A stretch of 64,000 nt of DNA from DASTFY01 sp963829955 (lineage in GTDB: Bacteria > Actinomycetota > Acidimicrobiia > Acidimicrobiales > Ilumatobacteraceae). Every line of letters begins with the position of its first letter. Position 1 is the stretch's first letter. Location of the stretch: assembly GCA_963829955.1 (NCBI GenBank), contig CAWHKS010000001.1, positions 407,835 to 471,834 on the forward strand, written 5' to 3'. Position numbers and translations under genes: made by a program. The notes below the pieces were generated by a model, which saw only the letters and a list, made by a program, of their open reading frames with translations, was not told the origin of the DNA and did no database searches. Shown piece after piece: positions 16,862 through 23,247 of this stretch.

Positions 16862-18211
16862 ATGTCGCGCTTCCGTTCCAAGTTGGCGTCCAGTTTGTGG
16901 TTCCTGCCCGTGCTGTGTGTGCTGGGCGGCCTTCTTCTCTCGGTCGCCACGATCGTCGTCGACCGCTGGTTCGACTACACGCTGATCCCGCGCTGGATCA
17001 CCGGAGGCCCGGACGCGGCGTCGAGCATCTTGGAGACGGTCGCGGTCTCGATGGTTTCGTTGGCCGCGCTGGTGCTGACGATCACGATGGTGGTCGTTCA
17101 GCTGGCCATGGGACAGTTCTCGCCGCGGATCGTGCAGACATTCCTGAAGGACCGTCCGAGTCAGCTGGCGATCGGCCTGTTCGTCGGCACCTTCGCCTTC
17201 GCCATGCTGGCGATCCGCGAGGTCCGGTTCGACGGCGATGGTCAGGTGCCCGGGGTCGCCGTCGTCGTCTCATATGTGCTTGTCATCACGAGCATCGCAA
17301 TGCTCGTCATCTACGTGAATCACATCGGACGGTCGCTGCGGGTCTCGGCGCTGATCGAGCTGGTCGGCAAGGACACACGAGAGATCCTCGAACGGCAATG
17401 CCCTGACCGGATCCAACCTGACTACACGGCGGCGGATGTGCTGCCCGCACCCAACTCCGGGGTCTTGGTCGGGATCGATCGGGCCCGGCTCGTCGAGCTC
17501 GCCGGTCAAGCCGATTGTGTGCTCCACGTCGTGCCTGGTATCGGCGAGTTCGTACCGGCCAAAGCGCCATTGGTGCGCGTCGAAGGCCCGACTACAGCGC
17601 TCGACCGGAAGGCGGTCCTCGACGCCTTGCGGTCCGGGATGGAGCGCACCCTCGACGAGGACCTCGCCTACGGCTTTCGGATGCTCGTCGACATGGCCGA
17701 ACGATCCCTGTCCGACTCGCCATTCCTCGATCCGACGACGGCTGTGCAATGTCTCGATCGACTCCACGACGGGCTCCGCCAACTGGCGACTCGGGTCATC
17801 CCGGACGGCCGGCTGTACGACGAGGCCCGTCACTTGCGGGTGACCATCCCGACGATGGACTGGGCTGCTTATGTCCATCTCGCCTTCGACGAGATCCGCC
17901 TCGCCAGCACCGGATCTCCTCAGGTGACGCGCCGGATGGCCGCTGCACTCGACGATCTGCTCGTCGTTGCGCCCGCCGACCGGCGCCCGCCACTCGAGCA
18001 GCAGCGGGAACTACTCCGGGAGATGGTTGGCGCCGCCGGGCTGGCCCGGGCGGACGTGGACTTCGCGAGCATCCCAGACAATCAAGGGATCGGCGTCGCG
18101 GCGTCCACGAGCACGATTTCCACACCTGCTGGCGACATCGCGAGCGCGAGGTCCCGTAGGCCGGCCTTCCAAACGTCATCCACGACACTGACCGATACCA
18201 GCCGACCGTGA
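16862..18211 (+). CDS. DUF2254 family membrane protein
   Basis: About 449 residues from ATG 16862. Four membrane helices fill the first 150 residues: WFLPVLCVLGGLLLSVATIVV, AVSMVSLAALVLTITMVVV, IGLFVGTFAFAMLAI and VVVSYVLVITSIAMLVIYV. The FSPRIVQTFLKDR loop between them is the hallmark of DUF2254. The C-terminal half is soluble, with an EDLAYGFRMLVDMAERSLSDS block also typical of the family. The function is unknown. The last 50 residues are low-complexity Ser/Thr. The longer frame from 16820 adds basic residues without similarity. Confidence 0.87.
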   Translation: MSRFRSKLASSLWFLPVLCVLGGLLLSVATIVVDRWFDYTLIPRWITGGPDAASSILETVAVSMVSLAALVLTITMVVVQLAMGQFSPRIVQTFLKDRPSQLAIGLFVGTFAFAMLAIREVRFDGDGQVPGVAVVVSYVLVITSIAMLVIYVNHIGRSLRVSALIELVGKDTREILERQCPDRIQPDYTAADVLPAPNSGVLVGIDRARLVELAGQADCVLHVVPGIGEFVPAKAPLVRVEGPTTALDRKAVLDALRSGMERTLDEDLAYGFRMLVDMAERSLSDSPFLDPTTAVQCLDRLHDGLRQLATRVIPDGRLYDEARHLRVTIPTMDWAAYVHLAFDEIRLASTGSPQVTRRMAAALDDLLVVAPADRRPPLEQQRELLREMVGAAGLARADVDFASIPDNQGIGVAASTSTISTPAGDIASARSRRPAFQTSSTTLTDTSRP

Positions 18212-18256
18212 AGGAGGAGCGCGTGTTCGCTCGCGTAAGGGGTCGGCGCAATCCCG

Positions 18257-18300
18257 GTGTAGCCCCCACCGGGGCTGCACCCCTCAGCCAGCTCTGGCTG
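18257..18300. terminator. Paired hairpins between convergent DUF2254 and LuxR-type genes
   Basis: A 10-bp stem with one wobble pair (18257-18266 with 18271-18280, loop CACC) is followed by a 6-bp stem (CAGCCA 18285-18290 with TGGCTG 18295-18300, loop GCTC). Both flanking genes point toward it, so it can terminate both. Confidence 0.55.
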
Positions 18301-18365
18301 CCGGCCGGCGGACGCTGCTCAGCCGACGCGGCTCCGGCGTCCGCGCCGGCGGGTGCAGTGCTCGT

Positions 18366-19028
18366 TCAGGGTCCGCCGCGCCAGTGGTCGATGCGATGGA
18401 AGTCGGGTTGGAACCCGTGGGCGATACCCCACAACAGAGCGGCTGAGCGCCGCGTCACACCGATCTTGCGATAGGCGGAGCGGATGTAGGACTTGACGGT
18501 GTTGATGCTGATGTACATCACCTGAGCGATCTCGATGTTCGACTTGCCTTGCGTGATAAGCGCGAGAACCTCCGCCTCGCGATCGGTGAGGCCCTCGGTT
18601 CGCCCGGGCCAGTCGAGGCCCGCTGTCGATCGCGACCGCGGCGGCGGGTCACTGACGACGATCTTCCCGTCGGCGATCGCTTCTACGGCGATCACGAGCT
18701 CGTTCGCCGGAAGCGTCTTGGAGAGGTAGCCGCTGGCACCCTTGGCCATCGCGCTGTCGACGAGTGCCGGGTGGAAGTTCCAGGTGTAGACCGCGACGTG
18801 GCGGGCGTGCGGGTTGCCGACAAGGACGGCGATGTCGTCATGGTCGGCTTCGGGTTGCGCGAAGGAGTCGTACAGCACGACGTCGACCTCGTCCTTCACG
18901 GGCCGGTTGGTGGCCAGCTCGGCAACGACGATCCGATCCCTGTACCCGTCGAACAGATGGGCCAGCCCGATCACGACGACGTCGTAATCGTCGACCAGCG
19001 CGACCCGCACGGGCGCGGCCTTCGGCAT
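18366..19028 (-). CDS. NarL/FixJ-type response regulator with LuxR HTH
   Basis: About 220 residues. An N-terminal receiver-like domain (VRVALVDDYDVVVIGLAHLF) is followed by a C-terminal LuxR HTH (LTDREAEVLALITQGKSNIEIAQ, then SINTVKSYIRSAYRKIGV). The region around the usual phospho-Asp reads DVVLYDSFAQPEADHDD and GASGYLSKTLPANEL keeps the switch Lys, so the receiver is degenerate in loops but may still be phosphorylated. No histidine kinase is adjacent. ATG 19028 is preferred over GTG 19049, because the latter lies inside a 14-bp palindrome that looks like an operator. It probably controls itself and the divergent GPGG-STAS pair. Confidence 0.9.
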   Translation of the reverse strand: MPKAAPVRVALVDDYDVVVIGLAHLFDGYRDRIVVAELATNRPVKDEVDVVLYDSFAQPEADHDDIAVLVGNPHARHVAVYTWNFHPALVDSAMAKGASGYLSKTLPANELVIAVEAIADGKIVVSDPPPRSRSTAGLDWPGRTEGLTDREAEVLALITQGKSNIEIAQVMYISINTVKSYIRSAYRKIGVTRRSAALLWGIAHGFQPDFHRIDHWRGGP

Positions 19029-19046
19029 CACCTCGCCGACTGTAAT

Positions 19047-19060
19047 CACCCCTAGGGGTG
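19047..19060. promoter_or_regulatory. 14-bp perfect palindrome, putative operator
   Basis: CACCCCTAGGGGTG reads identically on both strands. It lies between the LuxR-type regulator (start 19028) and the divergent small membrane gene (start 19094), the usual place for an autoregulatory operator. Confidence 0.5.
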
Positions 19061-19093
19061 TACCGGACAGCCCGAGCAGGTGGTTACTTGATC

Positions 19094-19279
19094 ATGGTCG
19101 CCACCGTCGGCGATGTCATCGCTCTTGGAGGGCTCATGCTCACTCTCCTCTGGATTCTCGCCGTGATCCTGGTCGTCGCCGGCGTCATCACCGCGATTCG
19201 AGGGCAGGTTCTGCTCGGCATCGTCCTCATCGTCGTCGGCTTCCTGGTCGGTCCCGGCGGCGCCAGCGTCTTCACATGA
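19094..19279 (+). CDS. GPGG-motif small membrane protein
   Basis: A 61-residue protein with two membrane helices (GLMLTLLWILAVILVVAGVI and VLLGIVLIVVGFLVGPGG) ending GPGGASVFT. Small actinobacterial membrane proteins with this GPGG ending are common and of unknown function. ATG 19094 is chosen; an in-frame GTG at 19058 overlaps the palindrome. Its stop overlaps the ATG of the STAS gene (ATGA at 19276), so the two are translationally coupled. Confidence 0.75.
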   Translation: MVATVGDVIALGGLMLTLLWILAVILVVAGVITAIRGQVLLGIVLIVVGFLVGPGGASVFT

Positions 19280-19794
19280 CCCGACGTGGGCGGCGAAGCC
19301 GAGGGGCCCCACACCGTCCAAGGTGTTCAAACCACGCCCGCCTGCTCCTCGTTGTCGGCGAGCTGGACACCATCACCGCGTCGCGTCTGGCCGGGCGACT
19401 CGCCAACCATCCGTCGATCCGCGTCTTGGACTTGTCCCGGGTCACCTTCATCGACGCCGCCGGCCTCAGGGCCATTCTCGAGGCCACGCACTCCGATCCG
19501 AACCTCGCCGTTCGTGCGCCGTCAGCCTGCGTCCGCCGGCTCTGCATGATCGCCGGTCTCGCTGACATCGCAGGCATTGCACCTGAGCGGACGGCCTCGC
19601 CTAGAGCCATGCCGCGTCACCACAGGCGTCGCACGAGTGCCAGGCCGATGCCGAGGGCCTGCCCCTCATCGCGCGGTCCATCATCACCCGGGCCTCTGCC
19701 GGCATCGCCGATGAGACGCCGCGATACAGCAGGTCGCCGGGTTGTTCTGGTGCCGCGGGGAGCACGTTCAGTGATCAGCACAGAAGGTGCTTGA
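19276..19794 (+). CDS. STAS-domain protein (anti-sigma antagonist-like) lacking the phospho-Ser
   Basis: Residues about 22-105 form a STAS fold: LLLVVGELDTITASRLAGRL, RVLDLSRVTFIDAAGLRAIL and a final RRLCMIAGLADIAGI. In regulated antagonists the site reads DSSGL with a phosphorylated Ser; here it is IDAAGL, so control by phosphorylation is unlikely. The last 60 residues are Arg/Pro/Ser-rich without similarity and may reflect a lost stop or an extended tail. The start overlaps the GPGG gene stop. STAS proteins usually bind anti-sigma factors; no anti-sigma kinase is encoded nearby. Confidence 0.75.
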   Translation: MTRRGRRSRGAPHRPRCSNHARLLLVVGELDTITASRLAGRLANHPSIRVLDLSRVTFIDAAGLRAILEATHSDPNLAVRAPSACVRRLCMIAGLADIAGIAPERTASPRAMPRHHRRRTSARPMPRACPSSRGPSSPGPLPASPMRRRDTAGRRVVLVPRGARSVISTEGA

Positions 19795-19872
19795 TGACCT
19801 GCGACATGATCGGACGGCACCAACGGACGAGAAACGCTGAGCAAGCGGGCGGTGGGGTGGTATTGCTAGATC

Positions 19873-20523
19873 GTGCGCGACAATCTCAGCGAGACCATTC
19901 TTCGGCTTTGCGTCTTGGACGATCCGGTTCGACGGGCGGCCTACCTCGCCGTGCGGACCGCGGGCCGCGCACTCACCCGCGCCGAGGTCGCCGATGAGGT
20001 GGGAATCTCGGTGAGGCTGGCCGCCTTCCACTTGGAGAAGCTTCTCTCTGAGGGCTTCCTCGAGGCGACCTACGAAGGCTCGGTTGGTGTCGGTCATCCG
20101 GCGAAGCGGTACCTCCCGACCGGTCTCGAGCTCGAGGTATCGATCCCCCCGCGACGGTACGACCTCGCCGCCGAGATCCTGGCCGACGTCCTGGAAGCAG
20201 ACTCTCTTGATCCGCCGCTGGAGTCGCTCGCCGCCACTGCCGCTGAGTACGGCCGTCAGATTGGAAGGCAGGCGCGGGCACGCAAGGGCGGTAGTCGCGT
20301 GCTGACCGCCCTCAACGTCATCGGCTACGAGCCCGCCACGTCGGGTGATGATGTGGTCCTTCGCAACTGCCCCTTCCGACACGTCGCCCAAGCACGACCT
20401 GACATCATTTGCCAGATGAACCTGGCATTCGTCGCCGGTGTCCTGGCCGGCACGCAGTCACGGTCCCTCCACGCGGTTCTGTCGCCGTCGACGGGGCGGT
20501 GCTGCGTCGTCGTCACTGCATAG
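19873..20523 (+). CDS. SufR-like HTH regulator with Fe-S-type Cys motif
   Basis: 216 residues. An N-terminal winged HTH (LTRAEVADEVGISVRLAAFHLEKL) is followed by a wing (GVGHPAKRYLP). The C-terminal half carries NCPFRHVAQARPDIICQMNLAF and ends GRCCVVV: Cys residues in the spacing seen in SufR-type regulators that hold an iron-sulfur cluster. Such proteins repress suf or redox genes and sense iron or oxidation; no suf genes are in the window, so the target is open. The start is GTG 19873. The next gene on the strand is an exported truncated haemoglobin, a plausible target. Confidence 0.82.
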   Translation: MRDNLSETILRLCVLDDPVRRAAYLAVRTAGRALTRAEVADEVGISVRLAAFHLEKLLSEGFLEATYEGSVGVGHPAKRYLPTGLELEVSIPPRRYDLAAEILADVLEADSLDPPLESLAATAAEYGRQIGRQARARKGGSRVLTALNVIGYEPATSGDDVVLRNCPFRHVAQARPDIICQMNLAFVAGVLAGTQSRSLHAVLSPSTGRCCVVVTA

Positions 20524-20608
20524 CGTCGAACGCCGACACGGCCGGTTCGCCACGTCGATTCCGTTCGACGGTCGGGCGAGTCTTGCCTCGAGATAACACC
20601 AACGAGTA

Positions 20609-20624
20609 CTGTCGTTACTGACAG
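20609..20624. promoter_or_regulatory. Short inverted repeat upstream of the truncated haemoglobin gene
   Basis: CTGTC-N6-GACAG at 20609-20624 lies between the SufR-like gene and the haemoglobin gene (ATG 20751). Its position would suit a regulator site, but the arms are only five bases and chance is possible. Confidence 0.3.
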
Positions 20625-20750
20625 GTCCGGGCGTCGGGGTGCCCGCATCGACACGTGCCACCAGATCGGGCCGACGGTGCGGAGCGACGGCCCAACGGCC
20701 GCCGTTGTTGTCCCGGGGGACCTCACACAACACACGAAGGTGAGGACGAG

Positions 20751-21257
20751 ATGGACAGACGAATGGACCGACGGACATTGGCCAAGGGCGCGGCGGCCGT
20801 CGCGAGTGCGGCGGCGCTAGGACTCTTTCAGACGAGCGCCGAGGCAAGTGGAGCGCCGGAGACGACTCGCACGGGACCGAGTCTGTACGACCGTTTGGGC
20901 GGCTACTTCGGGATCGCCTTGGTGGTCAACCGCTTCAGCGACCAGATCCTGAAGAACCCGATACTGAGGAAGAACCCCGCGCTCAAGGCGTGGAACAAGA
21001 CGCAGGCGGAAGCGCGGCTGCCGGGTCTCAAGTTCGGTCGCACGCTGTGGATTGCAGCAGCGGCCGGCGGACCCTTTGTGTACACCGGCTTGCCGCTGAC
21101 CGAAGCTCACGCGGAGTTCAATCTCACCGCCGAAGAGTTCGCCGAGGTTGGGGCGGAGATCGTCCGCGCCCTCGACTTCTACAAGGTGCCGAAACGAGAG
21201 CAGGAGGAACTGATGGCCGCCTACAGAGCCAGCATGTCCGACGTCGTGACGGAGTAA
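20751..21257 (+). CDS. Tat-exported group 1 truncated haemoglobin
   Basis: 168 residues. The N-terminus MDRRMDRRTLAKGAAAVASAAALG is a twin-arginine signal peptide with a likely cleavage near SAEASG, so the protein should be exported folded. The mature part matches truncated haemoglobins: SLYDRLGGYFGIALVVNRFSD, then YTGLPLTEAHAEFNLT with the proximal His in EAH, then AEIVRALDFYKVP. It would bind heme and handle O2, NO or peroxide outside the membrane. Most truncated haemoglobins are cytoplasmic, so export is unusual. Another Met (20763-20766 region) would still leave the RR motif. The upstream regulator is Fe-S-type. Confidence 0.85.
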   Translation: MDRRMDRRTLAKGAAAVASAAALGLFQTSAEASGAPETTRTGPSLYDRLGGYFGIALVVNRFSDQILKNPILRKNPALKAWNKTQAEARLPGLKFGRTLWIAAAAGGPFVYTGLPLTEAHAEFNLTAEEFAEVGAEIVRALDFYKVPKREQEELMAAYRASMSDVVTE

Positions 21258-21657
21258 CGCAACTACTACCCGAGGCGGCGCTACATTCCGAGCACCTCTG
21301 ACCGGCTGGGGTCTTCGGTTTGGGATCCGCGTACACGTCGCGGGGCACCGCTCCGAATGCGCGATCTGACGCTTCGCTTCGGACGCGCAGCGGCCTCAGG
21401 CCGGTGGTCGACCGGGCGCCGCTGCTGGCCGGACCTCTTGTGCTTGCCTGAGGCCAGCTGGCGCGAGCAGGGCTGCCGCTGCGAGGCGACCATCGCTTCG
21501 TGGCGACCGCTGGAGGTCGTGCACGGCGCGAGGTGTCCGCTGCTCGGGCTGCTCGACGCCGAGGCCGAACGCGGGCGGGCCGTGCATGACGGGAACGGGC
21601 CCGTGCCTGCGGGTGCCCGGTCGCGGATCCTCGCCCGGTTCCGCTAGAAACCTGAAC
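21258..21657. other. 400-bp gap without a supported gene
   Basis: A 96-codon frame at 21357-21647 exists but has no recognisable domain, no ribosome site and Arg/Trp/Cys-rich composition typical of chance frames in GC-rich DNA. The flanking genes converge here. No clear terminator or repeat is seen. Confidence 0.5.
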
Positions 21658-22230
21658 CTACGCGACGAGCAGGGGTCGTACGATCGCGCAGAACGATTCC
21701 TCGTCGAGGATCGGATGGGGTCCGGCCACCATGAGACCGAGCTGCTCGAGGTACAACCCTCCCGGGGTCTCGTCGCCGAGCGTATCGAATAGGTAGGTCT
21801 CCTGGAAGACGCCCCGGTTTCGCGAAACGAGTTGCCCGGTCATGTCGCGGATGATGAACGCCTGACCGGCGTCAATCGTCGTGAACTTGAAGATGGTCCC
21901 CGAGACCAGCGTTCCCCTGGTGTCGTGGAAGACCCCGTTTGCTTCGATCACGACGAAGTTGCCGTTGTCCTCGTTCGTCAAGGTCGATGTTGACTCGTAG
22001 TTGTCGATCCCGAAAAACGCCGACTCCAATCGATTCTTGCCGACCCTCGCGTGGAAGACACCGCTGCCGGATATGTCCTGGCGCAGCGTGAGGCCACAGA
22101 CCTCGGTCTCGAAACTCACTGAGAAGGAGTAGTGCTCCCGCTCGATCACCGTTGCCTGGGCCGGGGTCGCCCAAGCCATGACCAGCCCAGCGAGGATGCC
22201 CACCGTCACTAGTCGCGAACGCAGCGTCAT
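21658..22230 (-). CDS. Secreted beta-rich protein of unknown function
   Basis: 190 residues. The first 27 (MTLRSRLVTVGILAGLVMAWATPAQA) form a Sec signal peptide with an AQA cleavage site. The mature chain alternates polar and hydrophobic residues (beta strands) with few helices; two Cys (VCGLTL and SFCAIV) could form one disulfide bridge. There is no catalytic motif. Similar exported proteins of unknown role are common in soil actinobacteria. It converges with the haemoglobin gene across a 400-bp gap. Function unknown. Confidence 0.8.
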   Translation of the reverse strand: MTLRSRLVTVGILAGLVMAWATPAQATVIEREHYSFSVSFETEVCGLTLRQDISGSGVFHARVGKNRLESAFFGIDNYESTSTLTNEDNGNFVVIEANGVFHDTRGTLVSGTIFKFTTIDAGQAFIIRDMTGQLVSRNRGVFQETYLFDTLGDETPGGLYLEQLGLMVAGPHPILDEESFCAIVRPLLVA

Positions 22231-22326
22231 GATCCCGTCCTCTCAATGACCGGCGAACCTGTCGGCGCGCAGGCGGCAGATGGGATCACCCTGACACGGC
22301 GGACCTACGTGGGACTTACGTATCGC

Positions 22327-22515
22327 CTACGCCGCGTCGATCAGCCAGCGGCCGCGGTGATCATTGACGGCGGCGAGCTGGCTGCGTTCGGCCCGTGACC
22401 GCAACGTGCGGGCCGGTACACCGAGCCGGGCTGACGCCTCGGCGATCGGCACGAGCGTCGCCCGCCATGCCTGCTCGGTGCGTCGGCGGCGTTCGTCGAG
22501 GGCGCAGGCGTTCAC
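22327..22515 (-). CDS. Small MerR/excisionase-like HTH protein (tentative)
   Basis: About 62 residues from GTG 22515. The C-terminal part reads VPIAEASARLGVPARTLRSRAERSQL then GRWLIDA, which matches the first half of a MerR/Xis-type winged HTH. The frame is open to 22617, so the start is uncertain. It could be an excisionase-like DNA-binding protein or a remnant of a larger gene. No integrase is near. The GC-rich context makes chance frames common, hence the low confidence. Confidence 0.4.
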   Translation of the reverse strand: MNACALDERRRRTEQAWRATLVPIAEASARLGVPARTLRSRAERSQLAAVNDHRGRWLIDAA

Positions 22516-22645
22516 GTCGCGCAGCCGACCTGCTCGACGACCTCGGCGCGATCGTGACGCCCGAGGGCTGATCCTCGACTGACCGACGCTCGACGAAAAC
22601 GCCGCGGGATGCGTCACGGCGGGCGCGCACGGCCGTCAGATAGGT

Positions 22646-22795
22646 ATGACGAAAACGATGCTGACCGAAGCGCTGACCGACTGGCTGACCGGCCGCGACG
22701 TCAACGAGGCCGACGTTCTGGCCGCGCTGGGAGCCTGCGACCGGGCGAGCCTGGAATGGGCCATCGACGAGATCGCGCCGCTCGTCGCTGCGTGA
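22646..22795 (+). CDS. Small hypothetical protein (49 aa)
   Basis: The peptide begins MTKTMLTEALTDWLTGRDVNEADVLAAL and is amphipathic, acidic and helical. ATG 22646 to TGA 22795 lies nine bases before the next gene, whose GAGGTGG ribosome site overlaps this stop, so the two likely form one operon. No family is recognised. Confidence 0.5.
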   Translation: MTKTMLTEALTDWLTGRDVNEADVLAALGACDRASLEWAIDEIAPLVAA

Positions 22796-22803
22796 GGTGG
22801 ACC

Positions 22804-23244
22804 ATGCCGACCTATGACTTCGTTCCGTGGGACCCTGAGGGCCACTCGTTCACCGCGACCTTCGATGACGATGGGCAAATCCTCAGCCTTGAAGGACCAG
22901 GAGCCGAAGGCATGATCGATGCCGTCAATGAATCGCCTGAGTTCTTCCCGTTTCCGTGGTGGCGTACGGGTTTCGGCACGTCGTACGAAATCATTCTGAC
23001 GGAAGACGGGGAGCAAGACGACGTCTGCCACGTTGCCGAGCCGGTGCGCAGGGTCCGACCGGCTGCCGAGCCGGTGCGCAGGGTCCGACCGGTGCGCAGG
23101 GCGTCGCCGGTCTGGTCGGTCCGCACGCACGTCGCCAACGCCGCCCGCGTCGCCGAGCTCGAGCGCCAGGTCGCCGAGCTCGTCGCCACCGTCGAGGAAC
23201 TACGCCAGCAGACCGACAACGAGGGCGACGACGGCGAGCGCTGA
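22804..23244 (+). CDS. Hypothetical protein with tandem repeat and C-terminal coiled coil
   Basis: 146 residues. The N-terminal 75 residues are globular and acidic (MPTYDFVPWDPEGHSFTATF, FPFPWWRTGFGTSYEIIL). Then comes a basic repeat AEPVRRVRP twice and a third partial VRRA, encoded by a 29-bp direct repeat. The C-terminus is a heptad coiled coil (RVAELERQVAELVATVEEL) that would make dimers or trimers. It resembles phage or small-plasmid proteins in style, but no homologue is recognised. It ends three bases from the convergent recG stop. Confidence 0.65.
   Translation: MPTYDFVPWDPEGHSFTATFDDDGQILSLEGPGAEGMIDAVNESPEFFPFPWWRTGFGTSYEIILTEDGEQDDVCHVAEPVRRVRPAAEPVRRVRPVRRASPVWSVRTHVANAARVAELERQVAELVATVEELRQQTDNEGDDGER
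23034..23092 (+). repeat. 29-bp tandem repeat (period 30) inside a coding region
   Basis: The same 29 bases occur at 23034-23062 and 23064-23092, with a partial third copy (GGTGCGCAGGG) from 23091. The period is a multiple of three, so copy number could change without breaking the reading frame. Confidence 0.85.
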
Positions 23245-23247
23245 GCG

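Noticed and set aside
19617..19844. A minus-strand frame ending GQALGIGLALVRRLW, like the end of a histidine-kinase ATPase domain.
   Set aside because: The similarity is limited to about a dozen residues, with no other kinase motif upstream.
21357..21647. A 96-codon plus-strand frame.
   Set aside because: No ribosome site, no domain, and Arg/Trp/Cys-rich composition typical of chance frames.
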